The translations under genes were made by a program, and so were the position numbers. Source: Calothrix sp. NIES-4101 (GTDB taxonomy: Bacteria > Cyanobacteriota > Cyanobacteriia > Cyanobacteriales > Nostocaceae). Taken from it: a stretch of DNA of 64,000 nucleotides. Of the stretch, positions 43,941 to 54,422 are shown piece after piece. The notes below the pieces were generated by a model, which was not told the DNA's origin, did no database searches, and saw only the letters and a list, made by a program, of their open reading frames with translations. Position 1 is the first letter of the stretch. Each line of letters begins with the position of its first letter. The stretch is from positions 5,332,001 to 5,396,000 of the forward strand of contig AP018280.1 in the NCBI GenBank assembly GCA_004296455.1, written 5' to 3'.

Positions 43941-44649
43941 CTAACTTAACTTACCAAGCATAAGAAAATTATCTCTGATTAAAAGTTACATAAATCACAT
44001 TCTCATCACATAGAAGTGAGATTTAAAAAAGTGATATTTTCGATGAATTAACATCCTCTCAAAGATGAGATAAATGTAAAAGCTTCCCCGCAGAGACAAT
44101 TGCGCCAGGTAAATGAGAACAATGGTTTACTAGAAAAATACAAGTATTAAAATACACAGTTTAATTTTGATATTTCAGGGAAAACTTGTACTCCACACGC
44201 AATATATCGCATCCCAAATATCGTGATGAAGGCGATCGCTTGTTAAACTTAATTCCCAGTGATTTTCCAGTTAAATCAAATACCTAGATTATGATAATAA
44301 AAATTTGCGTTGATAGCTTCTAATCCATTCCAAAGCTTGATATACAAGAGTTTGATAAGGCTATAACAATAATCAATTTGTCAGTAATTTCACATTTAAT
44401 AAGTTTTTATATTAACTATGAAATTCCCAGAGGATATCAAGATATTGTAAAAAGACTAACTAGTTGTTCGCCAAACACAAATTTATGTTAACTTATTATG
44501 AATAATCATAAATAATCCCAATAAATATCTATTTCAGTAACCGCTCTTGGCTACTTTTTTTTATCTAATACCATCTATACTTTCCCGAATATTCCATTTT
44601 TTGGTGAGGCAAACTGAGACAAACGTAGTTAATCTGCATTTGTGAGGAG
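43941..44649. other. AT-rich spacer upstream of guaA
   Basis: About 700 bases are without a gene on either strand, and no RNA family is recognised. Confidence 0.4.
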
Positions 44650-44679
44650 TTGACCATACGTTAAATGCCCATACGTATG
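44650..44679 (+). promoter_or_regulatory. candidate promoter/operator upstream of guaA
   Basis: TTGACC at 44650 resembles a -35 box. CCATACGT occurs twice, 15 bases apart (44654 and 44669), and the second copy overlaps the palindrome CATACGTATG. The block lies 70-100 bases before guaA. It is a plausible regulator site, unproven. Confidence 0.35.
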
Positions 44680-44747
44680 AAAGATGGTATTAATATGAAG
44701 CATAGGGCAACGTTGACCGCGTTAAATTTACACACACTCCCCCCGTC

Positions 44748-46370
44748 ATGAATACAGTGGTGACTCTACCAACAGAAGAAGCACATCAGACTTCTCAGTC
44801 TATAAGGCTTGTTAATCGTCAAATAATTGTTATCCTTGATTTCGGTTCGCAGTATTCAGAACTAATCGCTCGTCGCATTCGCGAGACACATGTATATTCA
44901 GAAGTCCTTTCTTATCGCACCACAGCCGAACAACTTCGTCAACTAAATCCCAAAGGAATTATTCTTTCGGGTGGCCCCAGTTCAGTTTACGATGACAATG
45001 CACCTAAATGCGATCCAGAAATTTGGGAATTGGGAATACCCATAATGGGCGTATGCTACGGGATGCAACTAATGGTGCAGCAACTAGGTGGGGAAGTGTC
45101 CCGTGCAACCCGTGGAGAATACGGTAAAGCGTCACTGTATATCGATGATCCAACAGATTTACTGACCAACGTTGAAGACGGCACAACAATGTGGATGAGC
45201 CACGGGGACTCAGTACAAAAAATGCCTTCAGGATTTGAGTTGTTAGCACATACAGAGAATACACCTTGTGCTGCGATCGCCAGTCATGAGCAAAAATTAT
45301 ATGGTGTACAGTTCCACCCTGAAGTCGTACATTCTCTCGGTGGATTGGCATTAATACGTAATTTTGTCTATCACATTTGTGACTGCGAACCAACCTGGAC
45401 AACCGAAGCTTTCGTGGAAGAAGCAGTCCGAGAAATACGTGCTCGCGTTGGTAAAAAGCGGGTTTTATTAGCCCTATCTGGAGGAGTTGATTCCTCGACA
45501 TTAGCATTTTTATTACACAAAGCTATTGGCGACCAACTCACCTGCATGTTCATCGATCAAGGCTTTATGCGGAAGTTGGAGCCAGAACGCTTAATGAAGT
45601 TGTTCAAAGAAGAGTTTCATATTCCCGTAGAGTATGTAAATGCACGCGATCGCTTTTTAAATGCCCTGACTGGTGTTAGTGACCCTGAAGAAAAACGTCG
45701 TATTATCGGGCACGAATTTATTAGGGTATTTGAGGAAGAGTCAAAACGGTTAGGGCCTTTTGATTATTTAGCACAGGGAACTCTATACCCCGACGTAATT
45801 GAGTCTGCTGACACGAACGTCGATCCCAAAACGGGCGAACGGGTAGCGGTAAAAATTAAAAGTCACCACAACGTTGGCGGATTACCCAAAGACCTACGGT
45901 TTAAACTCGTAGAACCCCTGCGAAAACTATTCAAAGACGAAGTTCGCAAAGTTGGACGTAATATCGGGCTACCAGAAGAAATCGTTAACCGCCATCCATT
46001 CCCTGGTCCCGGTTTAGCGATTCGTATCTTGGGGGAAGTCACCGCCGAAAAGTTAAATATTTTACGTGACGCTGATTTAATTGTCCGGCAAGAAATTAAC
46101 CAAAACGGTTTGTATCATGATTACTGGCAGGCTTTTGCGGTATTGCTGCCGATTAAAAGTGTGGGTGTAATGGGTGACCAGAGAACTTATGCCTATCCCA
46201 TCGTATTGCGAATTGTCACCAGCGAAGATGGCATGACAGCAGACTGGGCTAGGGTTCCCTATGATGTATTGGAAATGATTTCCAATCGTATAGTCAACGA
46301 GGTTAAGGGAGTCAATCGTGTAGTGTTAGATATTACCTCAAAACCACCTGGAACTATTGAGTGGGAATAG
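44748..46370 (+). CDS. guaA: GMP synthase (glutamine-hydrolysing), 540 aa
   Basis: It converts XMP to GMP. The class-I amidotransferase domain has C103 (GVCYGMQL), H190 and E192 (QFHPEVVHS). The ATP-pyrophosphatase P-loop is SGGVDSS at 244-250, and the C-terminal dimerisation domain ends KPPGTIEWE as in the family. About 25 N-terminal residues before [20 protein letters not shown] are variable. It is complete. Confidence 0.96.
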   Translation: MNTVVTLPTEEAHQTSQSIRLVNRQIIVILDFGSQYSELIARRIRETHVYSEVLSYRTTAEQLRQLNPKGIILSGGPSSVYDDNAPKCDPEIWELGIPIMGVCYGMQLMVQQLGGEVSRATRGEYGKASLYIDDPTDLLTNVEDGTTMWMSHGDSVQKMPSGFELLAHTENTPCAAIASHEQKLYGVQFHPEVVHSLGGLALIRNFVYHICDCEPTWTTEAFVEEAVREIRARVGKKRVLLALSGGVDSSTLAFLLHKAIGDQLTCMFIDQGFMRKLEPERLMKLFKEEFHIPVEYVNARDRFLNALTGVSDPEEKRRIIGHEFIRVFEEESKRLGPFDYLAQGTLYPDVIESADTNVDPKTGERVAVKIKSHHNVGGLPKDLRFKLVEPLRKLFKDEVRKVGRNIGLPEEIVNRHPFPGPGLAIRILGEVTAEKLNILRDADLIVRQEINQNGLYHDYWQAFAVLLPIKSVGVMGDQRTYAYPIVLRIVTSEDGMTADWARVPYDVLEMISNRIVNEVKGVNRVVLDITSKPPGTIEWE

Positions 46371-46818
46371 GTTAGAGAGCCAGGGGAAAGGCAACAAGTT
46401 ATTGAGAAATCATTGCTCAATATATTTCTAGCAAATAGTTCTACCAATCCCCTGAGCAAACAAAACTTAGTTCAACTGAAAAACAGGGAAAAAGCAACTA
46501 GTAGTTAGCCAAGCGAAAATTAACGGGTTGGAATTGAATTGAAAACTTGCAGAGACGGGAAGTTGGAGATTTTTATTCCCGCAAATTTGCTATGGTTGAC
46601 TACTAGATAGAATAATATAGCTACAACTCAGGCATAACAAAATTTGGCGTTGTGCGATCGCAACTTCTATTTTAGGAGGTTTTTATTTTTCGTTGTTGAG
46701 TACCTACAATGAAGCATTTGTTTGGGATTGCAGACATCCTTAATTTACAAAATCCTGCAATCAGATAACGCCATTTAGGCTTAAAGATTTAGTTCAAATT
46801 AGAGAGATTTAACGTTTT
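46371..46818. other. spacer with dispersed-repeat sequence
   Basis: Sequence around 46570-46615 (ATTCCCGCAAATTTGCTA, then GACTACTAGATAG) is closely similar to 55386-55425. No gene is seen. Confidence 0.45.
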
Positions 46819-47238
46819 ATGAACCGGCGTGATTTTATCACTTTATTTGGGATTGGTGGCATAGCCTCTTCTTTACCACTCGCGATCGCAGCTTGCAGTC
46901 CAGAAAAATCTACAACGACCATATCTAAAGATTGGCAAAATATTGGTACAGTAGCCGAATTGGATAAAGATGGTCAGTTACTTAATGAAAACTCACCTGT
47001 AGGTGCAGTTTTGGTTGTGGGTACATCAAAAGCCAAGAATATAGTTGCAGTCAATCCTACCTGTACTCATAAAGGTTGTAAAGTTGATTGGAGGGCAACA
47101 GAAAATAAATTTTTGTGTCCCTGTCATCAATCGGCATTTGCAGGAGATGGCAAAGTGTTAGAGGGGCCAGCCACAAAACCTTTGGCAACTTACGCTGTTA
47201 AAATTGAGGGAGATGCTGTTTTAGCGAAGCCAGTTTAG
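46819..47238 (+). CDS. Rieske-type 2Fe-2S protein, 139 aa
   Basis: MNRRDFI resembles a twin-arginine signal and the hydrophobic segment ends in IAAC26, a possible lipobox. Cluster ligands are C82/H84 (CTHKGC) and C100/H103 (CPCHQS); C87 and C102 can form the usual disulfide. It is shorter than the cytochrome b6f subunit PetC and lacks its usual membrane-anchor sequence, so it is probably an auxiliary PetC-like or arsenite-oxidase-type Rieske protein. Confidence 0.85.
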   Translation: MNRRDFITLFGIGGIASSLPLAIAACSPEKSTTTISKDWQNIGTVAELDKDGQLLNENSPVGAVLVVGTSKAKNIVAVNPTCTHKGCKVDWRATENKFLCPCHQSAFAGDGKVLEGPATKPLATYAVKIEGDAVLAKPV

Positions 47239-47382
47239 CTAGTTTTTTCTCAATTACCAGCAATTAATCATCAGAAATTGGGAAAATATACGATCGCACT
47301 AGGAAATTCAGGAGCAGACTTTCATAATAGTATTTAAATAAGGAACTGATGAAACTAAATCCCAGTTCTATCTGCGATCGCC

Positions 47383-49083
47383 ATGTTGAAAAAGTATCAA
47401 GTCACTTTGCTACGCATACCGGGATTGAAGCAGTTGCTCTCTTACCAGCGAGCATGGTTGTGTGGAGATGTGCTGGCGGGTGTAACCGTAGCAGCTTATT
47501 TAATACCCCAGTGCATGGCTTATGGGGAGTTGGCAGGAGTACAACCTGTAGTGGGGTTGTGGGCAATTCTCCCACCAATGATTATCTATACCCTGTTGGG
47601 ATCATCACCTCAACTCTCAGTAGGGCCAGAATCAACGACGGCAGTAATGACAGCAGCTGCGATTGCTCCTTTAGTTGCAGTTAATGGTGGCAATTATGCC
47701 AGTCTCGCTTCTTTGCTGGCTTTACTGGTTGGCATTGTATGTATTATTGGTTACTTTACCAAATTGGGCTTTCTCGCAGATTTACTTTCCAAACCAATTT
47801 TAGTTGGTTATATGGCAGGGGTTGCTGTCATTATGATTACGGGACAACTGGGTAAAATTAGCGGCATTAGTCTGGAAGCAAATACTGTTTTTGGGGAAGT
47901 GGTTGAATTCTTCGGGAAATTGGAGCAAATTCATCAGCCAACCCTAATTTTAGGACTTATGGTCTTAGCGTTCTTATTTATCGTTCAGCGTCGCTTTCCC
48001 AATGCCCCTGCTCCTTTACTAGCAGTGCTACTAGCAACGGCTAGTGTAGCCTTATTCCATCTGGAGCGTCAGGGAGTAGCGGTAGTTGGAGAAATTCCGG
48101 CTGGCTTACCGCATTTGACTTTACCTCAATTATCCACTCAAGAAATATCAACACTCCTCGCCTCAGCCTTGGGAATTGCGATTGTTGGCTATTCCGATAA
48201 TGTCTTAACAGCCAGAGCGTTTGCTACCCGCAATCACTACAAAATTGATTCTAACCAAGAATTGTTGGCGCTAGGAACTTCAAACCTGGGAAACGGATTG
48301 ATGCAGGGATTTCCAGTTAGTAGTAGCGGAAGCCGTACTGCGATCGCAGATTCATTAGGAAGCAAGAGTCAGGTGTTTTCTCTGGTTGCCCTAGTTGTAG
48401 TTATCTTGGTATTGTTATTTTTGCGTCCTTTGCTGGCACAATTTCCCAAAGCGGCTTTGGGGGCAATAGTCATCTATGCAGCTACCAAACTGATTGAGAT
48501 ACCTGAATTTCTCCGATTGGCACGATTTCGACGCAGCGAGTTATTCGTGGCTCTGATGACAACGGTGGGAGTTTTATTCACAGATATTTTAGTTGGTGTT
48601 GGCATTGCAGTGGGTTTATCTGTCATTGATTTATTTGCCAGAGTCGCACGACCCCACGATGCAGTTTTAGGAGAAGTGCCTGGTTTACCAGGGTTACACG
48701 ACATTGAAGACTGGGAAGGAGGCAAAACTTTCCCCGGATTGCTAATTTATCGGTATGATGCCCCCCTTTGCTTTGCCAATGTGGAGAACTTCAAACGTCG
48801 GGCATTGGCAGCAATTGAGTCAGAAACAACACCCGTAGAGTGGTTTGTACTAAATACAGAAGCAATTGCCGAAGTAGATATTACTGCGATCGACACATTA
48901 ACAGAATTTCATAGCGAATTAACCGCTAGAGGCATCACCTTTGCCATGACACGTGTCAAACAAGACCTCTACAAACAACTCAAGCGATCGCATCTTTTAG
49001 AAAAAATTGGTTCTGAACACATTTATCTTACCTTGCATACCGCGATCGCTGCATTCCAAGCCCGCGAACAACATTTCCACTAA
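47383..49083 (+). CDS. SulP-family anion transporter with STAS domain, 566 aa
   Basis: The sulfate-permease signature region (AWLCGDVLAGVTVAAYLIPQ, CMAYGELAGVQPVVGLWA) and ten or more hydrophobic helices are present. They are followed by a C-terminal STAS domain (about 440-560, PGLLIYRYDAPLCFANVENF, and AEVDITAIDTLTEF). The substrate could be sulfate or bicarbonate (BicA-like); sequence alone does not decide. Confidence 0.87.
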   Translation: MLKKYQVTLLRIPGLKQLLSYQRAWLCGDVLAGVTVAAYLIPQCMAYGELAGVQPVVGLWAILPPMIIYTLLGSSPQLSVGPESTTAVMTAAAIAPLVAVNGGNYASLASLLALLVGIVCIIGYFTKLGFLADLLSKPILVGYMAGVAVIMITGQLGKISGISLEANTVFGEVVEFFGKLEQIHQPTLILGLMVLAFLFIVQRRFPNAPAPLLAVLLATASVALFHLERQGVAVVGEIPAGLPHLTLPQLSTQEISTLLASALGIAIVGYSDNVLTARAFATRNHYKIDSNQELLALGTSNLGNGLMQGFPVSSSGSRTAIADSLGSKSQVFSLVALVVVILVLLFLRPLLAQFPKAALGAIVIYAATKLIEIPEFLRLARFRRSELFVALMTTVGVLFTDILVGVGIAVGLSVIDLFARVARPHDAVLGEVPGLPGLHDIEDWEGGKTFPGLLIYRYDAPLCFANVENFKRRALAAIESETTPVEWFVLNTEAIAEVDITAIDTLTEFHSELTARGITFAMTRVKQDLYKQLKRSHLLEKIGSEHIYLTLHTAIAAFQAREQHFH

Positions 49084-49201
49084 GTTGACAAAGTTATACC
49101 AATTTGAATCCTTCATATCATGTTTGCCTAATCACTTTTATTTGATTTTTGTGTTTCTTTCATCCGTTGCGGGAGCGTGCAATCGTGCCCCTTGGGCGCT
49201 T

Positions 49202-49258
49202 ACAATTAAAATTTCTCCGCGTCCCCGCGTCTCTAAATCTCCGTGTCACTCTTAATGA
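49202..49258. repeat. dispersed intergenic repeat, copy B
   Basis: It is the same unit as 22484-22540, with three mismatches over about 50 bases, and is again in an intergenic spacer. Confidence 0.7.
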
Positions 49259-49364
49259 TAAGATTCAGCCGAATGTAATATCATGCCTTCCTCACAGTCT
49301 CCTCATATTTTTTCAATATCGTGAGAGATAGTTGATATTTCTGTCATTCACGAGGATAAAATCT

Positions 49365-50258
49365 ATGAAATGGCAACAACTAATTTTGGCTTTTATAACT
49401 ACAATTTGCTTAATATTTGCAGGCAATGCCCTGGCGCAGACTGATATCAATATCAACAATACCAACCTCATCCGCTTTGGTGGAAGCGTAACCGTACCAG
49501 AAAATCAAGTTGTCGAAAATGCTCTGGCTTTTGGTGGGAGTGTTACCGTATCCCCTAATGCTAGAGTTTTGGATACTGCGATCGCTTTTGGCGGAGATGT
49601 CATCCTGAAACAAGGAGCGCGGGTAGAAGCTGATGCTTATTCCTTTGGCGGCAAAATCCTACAGGAACCAGGTGCAACTATTGGTGGCGAGAAAGCAACA
49701 TTTAGCGATCGACGTGGCATGATGTATGGTTCCAATCGGGGCAAAAGTAGCTTCTTCGCTCATTATTTCTTCAGTGCCATTTTTAGAATTAGTGCTGCCG
49801 TAGTCGCAGCTATTCTCGGACTGATTATTTTGCATACCAACCCACAGTTCCTGCAGAATTTGGCGACAAAATTGCATCAGCACCCCAGTTTGACTGCTCT
49901 ATGGGGAATGGGGGCAATCATCTCCTTTGTCTTTGTCAGCGTGTTTCTGGCAATTACACTCATTGGTATCCCCCTGATTCCACTATTAACCCTGACTGCG
50001 ATCATTACTTCTCTGGTAGGGTCATTAGGTGTAGCACTTTTTGTTGGTCAACGCCTAGTCAGTAATGATGATTCTCGTTCCGAGAGGCTACGCCAAAAGT
50101 CTTTACAGCAGCACTTCTTGGTGGGTTTGGCAATCCTGACAGTTTTGGCACTAATTCCATTTTTCGGGGGGTTAGTAGTTTTCCTAGTCAATCTGTTCGG
50201 CTTGGGTGTCATCTTGCTGTGGAAATTTGGTACAGAAAAACCCCAAATAGCTACTTAG
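49365..50258 (+). CDS. beta-helix plus membrane protein, 297 aa
   Basis: I chose the ATG at 49365 (MKWQQLILAFITTICLIFAG), with CGAGG upstream. The signal peptide ends near ALAQ. Residues 35-110 form repeated short strands built on FGGSVTV, AFGGDVIL and SFGGKIL, like bactofilin or polymer-forming cytoskeletal domains. Three or four membrane helices follow (from about 135). The fusion suggests a surface- or envelope-structuring protein; the role is inferred. Confidence 0.7.
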   Translation: MKWQQLILAFITTICLIFAGNALAQTDININNTNLIRFGGSVTVPENQVVENALAFGGSVTVSPNARVLDTAIAFGGDVILKQGARVEADAYSFGGKILQEPGATIGGEKATFSDRRGMMYGSNRGKSSFFAHYFFSAIFRISAAVVAAILGLIILHTNPQFLQNLATKLHQHPSLTALWGMGAIISFVFVSVFLAITLIGIPLIPLLTLTAIITSLVGSLGVALFVGQRLVSNDDSRSERLRQKSLQQHFLVGLAILTVLALIPFFGGLVVFLVNLFGLGVILLWKFGTEKPQIAT

Positions 50259-50557
50259 TTAAATGTTCATAATTATTATCTACATCATCTCCATCTCGTT
50301 ACATTGGAATTCTTTTTGGGGTAATTGATTTAGTATGAAATTAATGCAGTCGTTGGTAAGTAATCGCGCAGAATTATTTATACACCAGTATCTAGTCTGG
50401 ACAAGGGTTTCATGCCTTACTATTGTGTAATTAATTTTGTTTAACTACTTATTTGAACTAGCCCTGTCTAGGTGACTGACATTAGTGGCAACTGTATCGA
50501 GGAGATGGGTTTAGAAGCCCTGAAAATCATTTTAGATCGTAGACAAGGAGGTTCGTC
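50259..50557. other. spacer
   Basis: No gene or strong hairpin is seen. AAGGAGG at 50545-50551 serves the next gene. Confidence 0.35.
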
Positions 50558-50749
50558 ATGGATCTAGTCCAATTTGTGATAGTTCTCATCGTGGTTGGGG
50601 TTCTGTTGTGGCTCGTGAACAACTACATTCCCATGGATAGGAAAATCAAGCAAATCCTGAACATTGCAGTTGTCATCGCCGTCGTTTTGTGGGTGCTTAA
50701 GGTGTTCGGAGTGCTTGGTTCTCTCAGTGGAATTCGTATCGGTAAGTAA
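50558..50749 (+). CDS. small two-helix membrane protein (Thivi_2564-like), 63 aa
   Basis: The hydrophobic helices cover about residues 3-22 and 33-53, joined by a short basic loop (NNYIPMDRKIKQ). A consensus AAGGAGG ribosome-binding site precedes the ATG. The Pro-Met-Asp and Ile-Lys spacing is typical of the Thivi_2564 family; the function is unknown. Confidence 0.75.
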   Translation: MDLVQFVIVLIVVGVLLWLVNNYIPMDRKIKQILNIAVVIAVVLWVLKVFGVLGSLSGIRIGK

Positions 50750-50935
50750 TCAATTACAACAGTTATAGTTTCGATTATGCTGCATTGTAATCTAGGGTAG
50801 ATTTAGATAATTACACTTTTGTCAAGAGATTGCAGCCTAAAACAATAAATCCATTTTGCCGATCGCTTTCCTGGGAAAATTTTGTGATTATGGAGATGTT
50901 TTGTTACTACCACTATCAAGACCCAAAACGCAAAT

Positions 50936-50964
50936 TAAAAAGGGTTGGATTTTTGTCCAACCCT
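50936..50964 (-). terminator. terminator of the PEP-CTERM gene
   Basis: On the minus strand AGGGTTGGA/TCCAACCCT is followed by TTTTTAA. It ends the leftward gene at 51090-51851. Confidence 0.8.
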
Positions 50965-50973
50965 GTATTCTTG

Positions 50974-50998
50974 ATGTATGTATGTATGTATGTATGTA
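50974..50998. repeat. TGTA tetranucleotide tract
   Basis: Six consecutive ATGT/TGTA units lie between the PEP-CTERM stop and its terminator. It is a slippage-prone microsatellite with a likely variable count. Confidence 0.85.
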
Positions 50999-51089
50999 AC
51001 AAGTTATTTGAGGCGATTCAACTATCTTCAAACCCAATTTCTAATTTGCTCGGCTTTGAAGGGAAGTATTTTCTGACTATCCGGCAAAA

Positions 51090-51851
51090 TTATGCAGTCT
51101 TTTGCTTTTTGCGACTACGGAGAAACATACCACTAACAGTAGCTAAACCGAAGACTACACCTGGTTCAGGAATGCTATAAGCACCTTTACCAACACGGAA
51201 TGTGTGGTTATCAGTTTCAAAACCACCACCACCAACTTGAGAAAGGACGATTTTATCGAAGTTATCTAATTCACTGGTTGAGAATATCTCAAAGAAAGCA
51301 TTTTTCTGCCCACCATGTTGCGTCGCGGAAACAGTTGCCAGAGAATTCATCATCTCATAAGTCAGCTGTTTGACTAAAGTACCTGCTTTAAAGAACTCGA
51401 TTGTATTACCACCACTTAAAGCACCCGCATCAAAACCGAAGTAGTTGAAAACTTTACCACCTAAAGCTTCAATGATTGTATTGTTACCCTGAAAAACAGC
51501 TAAATATTTGGAATCATTAACCTCAGCCTTAACACCAGCAGGTGCCCACATATCTGAATATATACCTGTTTGTCCAGAATATGCAGTTGTTGAATAGCTA
51601 CCATTGGAAAATGAATATTTGACTTTGTCGTTTCCAGGTACTGCACCATTGTTGAAATCGAAGGTTTCGTAACCTGTTTTATTTACTTCTGTAGAGAAAG
51701 CACCTTCATTTTTAATACTTGCATCGCGATAAGTACCCGAATTATAGGTCATACTCAGAGCCTGTGCAGAACCAGTGTAACTTACCGATGCGATCGCAGT
51801 TGCAGCAGTTGATATAAGAGCAAGAGATAAAGCTTTTTTTGCTAATAACAT
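51090..51851 (-). CDS. PEP-CTERM sorted surface protein, 253 aa
   Basis: The signal peptide covers residues 1-32 (ALSLALISTAATAIASVSYT, then GSAQA). The mature domain is Gly/Asn/Ser-rich (FNYFGFDAGALSGGNTIEFF). The C-terminus has the sorting signal IPEPGVVFGLATVSGMFLRS with RKKQ after it, for exosortase processing. It is expected at the outer surface or in the matrix. Confidence 0.87.
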   Translation of the reverse strand: MLLAKKALSLALISTAATAIASVSYTGSAQALSMTYNSGTYRDASIKNEGAFSTEVNKTGYETFDFNNGAVPGNDKVKYSFSNGSYSTTAYSGQTGIYSDMWAPAGVKAEVNDSKYLAVFQGNNTIIEALGGKVFNYFGFDAGALSGGNTIEFFKAGTLVKQLTYEMMNSLATVSATQHGGQKNAFFEIFSTSELDNFDKIVLSQVGGGGFETDNHTFRVGKGAYSIPEPGVVFGLATVSGMFLRSRKKQKTA

Positions 51852-52274
51852 TTTCTAAATCCTTCTCGTTGATTTCTCGTTGATTGTTTTGCCTTCAATA
51901 ACCTCATTCTGCTTTGTACTACTGGCTTTTAACACCAGAATAAATACTGTTTTTTAAATTTTGATTTTCTCAAATCAAAAATGAATTGTATTGCTATTCT
52001 TTTTTCATAAAAAAGAGCAAATCTACTGGCTATTTGGTTGATGATTTTGATTTTTGTGTATAGAAAGCACGAAGTAATCAGTGGAACATATTAAGCAAAC
52101 TTTATTTATCCAAGCTACTAGTCTAGACTTTGCAATCAGTTTATATTACGAGGCTTGTGATTACAGAACAATATGAAGAATCATTCAAACGAAGTAAGAC
52201 TAATGTAAAGTGACAAGAATAGTTAAGATAGTTCCAGAGTTCGATAGTTAGTAATTTCCAAATCAAATTAACAA
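51852..52274. other. spacer, divergent promoter region
   Basis: There is no credible gene. It should hold the divergent promoters of the PEP-CTERM and DUF938 genes. Confidence 0.4.
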
Positions 52275-52895
52275 ATGACCAATAAGCAATTTGCGCCAGC
52301 CACCCAACGTAACCGGGAATACATATTAGAAGTACTTTTGCAAATACTACCTGCAAGCGGCACCATTTTAGAAATTGCCAGTGGCACAGGAGAACACGCA
52401 ACATACTTTGCGCCGCTATTAAAACCTCGCAAGTGGTTACCTTCAGACCCAAACCCGATCGCCCGTGATAGTATTACTGCATGGTCGCAGGAAGTAGCAT
52501 CCGACAATCTTTATCCACCGATTGAGCTTGATGCGAGTTTACCTGTGTGGAATGTCGAATCAATGGACTTGCAAGAACTTTCAATTTGTGCGATCGCTAA
52601 TATTAATATGATTCACATTTCTCCCTGGGCTGCTTGTTTGGGACTCATGGCAGGTGCAGGAAGAATTTTACCTAGTGGCGGTATTCTATATATGTATGGC
52701 CCTTACAAGTTGGATGGTAAGCACACCGCACCCAGTAACGAGGCCTTTGATGCATCATTAAAATCCCAAAATCCAGAATGGGGAGTACGCAACTTAGATG
52801 ATGTTATCGCCGCAGCCAAAGCACAAAAATTAAACTTACTCAAAACTGTGCAAATGCCTGCAAATAATTTATCGGTAATATTTCAACGAGATTAG
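52275..52895 (+). CDS. DUF938 SAM-dependent methyltransferase-like protein, 206 aa
   Basis: The start TNKQFAPATQRNREYILEVL and motif I ILEIASGTGEHATYFAPLLK are typical of the DUF938 family. PSDPNPIARDSI follows, and NMIHISPWAACLGLMAGAGR forms the central core. The substrate is unknown. It is complete. Confidence 0.88.
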   Translation: MTNKQFAPATQRNREYILEVLLQILPASGTILEIASGTGEHATYFAPLLKPRKWLPSDPNPIARDSITAWSQEVASDNLYPPIELDASLPVWNVESMDLQELSICAIANINMIHISPWAACLGLMAGAGRILPSGGILYMYGPYKLDGKHTAPSNEAFDASLKSQNPEWGVRNLDDVIAAAKAQKLNLLKTVQMPANNLSVIFQRD

Positions 52896-53045
52896 TATTT
52901 AACCCCAACGGGGTCTGGCAAAAAATAGGCAAAGTGGATTAAATAAAGTACAAAAAATAAAAAAAGCCTGTATGGACAGGCTCAATAAAGGCTCAATAAG
53001 CAACTAAATAAAACAGCTAAGTATTATGATTTAATCAGAGGCGAA

Positions 53046-54422
53046 TTATGCTTTCTTCATCTTTTGTTGGCGTTGAATTGTCGCGATACCGCCCAAGACG
53101 ATGAAACCAATTACAGTAGAAGGTTCAGGCACATCTTTCACAGTCTTATTCCAAGAGTATATACCTGTATGAGATGTTGTGTCACTACTACTGCGATCGC
53201 CCGCGATTGCACCTGAATCAGTGGCGGAAAAGCTAAATGCATAGTCTATCTCGCCATTAAAGGTAATCTTGGCAATTTCACTGATTTGGAATCGTGCATT
53301 TGTCATGGCTGCCGTTTTTGCCAAGCTGAACAGCATTGCGTCAAAAATTGTATTTCCGGTTGAGTTGCGAGCGATATCCGATGATTTCCCAATGAGATAA
53401 TTAGGGTTAGCAATTTGCTGACCTAATGTTGGATTTGGGAAATTATTTTTACCAAAATTGGGGTTGGGAATCTGCTGGTTGTAGGTTGGATTGGGAATTT
53501 GTTGGTTGTAAGTCGGGTTGGGAAAATTGTTTTTGCCAAAATTGGGGTTGGGAATCTGCTGGTTGTAAGTTGGATTGGAAATAGTCTTACCCCCTTGGCT
53601 AATTGTTTTCCTGGTATCTGTAATTGTTTGTCGCGTATCTATAATTGTTTTCTGGATATCTGTAATTGTTTGTCGCGTATCTATAATTGTTTGTCTGGGA
53701 TCTGCAATTGTTTTCCGCGTATCTGCAACTGTTTTTCTAGTATCTACATATTTCCCTGCCATATCTAAGTGTCCCACTAAGTCAACTTGTAACTTATTGG
53801 TTTTTTGATCGAATGTTACATCCCCAATATTTGGGTCACCTGATGTATTGAATCCAGTAGTACGAAGATGATTGATAATCGCCCCATAGTTGCTATCAAA
53901 GTCCTGTAACATTGTAGAACCAGGAGTTGTGGGGATACTCGACATCAAAGTACCATAAGTATTACGAAAACCTGTTAACCATGAATTTGCTAATTTCCCA
54001 TCAGCCCAATCTGCTTGGGTGACACTTTCTACTCTAACTGTGTTTTTTCCCAATTTAGCAGTAAAGCCTACATGGTCTACTATTGTTTCGCCTTTTGTGA
54101 ATAGCTCAACGTTGGTAGCACTACTGTTATCTGTTAATGCAGAAATAGCTTTATTAATATTACCTGATGTGATGTCATTCAATTTTTGTCGGTTGACACC
54201 ACCAATACCCGAATTATCATATTCCGCAGATTTTGTCGGATCAAAAGTCCAAGTACCGATATTTGGCGTATCAGTAGATTGGTGTTGAGTTTCGTTGGTA
54301 AAGAATTGTATATCAGTGGGTCTGGCAAGGCTGGTAGCAAAAGCCGGAGATGAGGCGATCGCACTTATAGTTGTAGCTAATGAAGCACCAATAAATAACT
54401 TTCTTTTAATATGGAGTAGCAT
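53046..54422 (-). CDS. PEP-CTERM protein with two internal repeat blocks, 458 aa
   Basis: The signal peptide covers residues 1-30. A globular domain follows to about 225. Residues 227-275 are tandem heptads of the form DTRxTIx, and residues 283-340 are repeated NPTYNQQIPNPNFGKNNFP units. The end has VPEPSTVIGFIVLGGIATIQ for exosortase sorting. The repeats would extend the protein as a stalk or matrix filament; the role is inferred. The repeats are also a recombination hazard. Confidence 0.82.
   Translation of the reverse strand: MLLHIKRKLFIGASLATTISAIASSPAFATSLARPTDIQFFTNETQHQSTDTPNIGTWTFDPTKSAEYDNSGIGGVNRQKLNDITSGNINKAISALTDNSSATNVELFTKGETIVDHVGFTAKLGKNTVRVESVTQADWADGKLANSWLTGFRNTYGTLMSSIPTTPGSTMLQDFDSNYGAIINHLRTTGFNTSGDPNIGDVTFDQKTNKLQVDLVGHLDMAGKYVDTRKTVADTRKTIADPRQTIIDTRQTITDIQKTIIDTRQTITDTRKTISQGGKTISNPTYNQQIPNPNFGKNNFPNPTYNQQIPNPTYNQQIPNPNFGKNNFPNPTLGQQIANPNYLIGKSSDIARNSTGNTIFDAMLFSLAKTAAMTNARFQISEIAKITFNGEIDYAFSFSATDSGAIAGDRSSSDTTSHTGIYSWNKTVKDVPEPSTVIGFIVLGGIATIQRQQKMKKA
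53403..53744 (-). repeat. in-frame tandem repeats of the PEP-CTERM gene
   Basis: A 21-base unit encoding DTRKTIx is repeated about seven times. Then 36-57-base units encoding NPTYNQQIPNPNFGKNNFP occur with partial truncations. All stay in frame. Confidence 0.85.

Noticed and set aside
47349-47684. 111-aa frame overlapping the SulP gene start
   Set aside because: It is Cys/Ser-rich in an alternative frame of a well-supported transporter gene.
53403-53744. possible CRISPR or intergenic repeat array
   Set aside because: The repeats keep one reading frame within a PEP-CTERM gene and encode regular peptide units.
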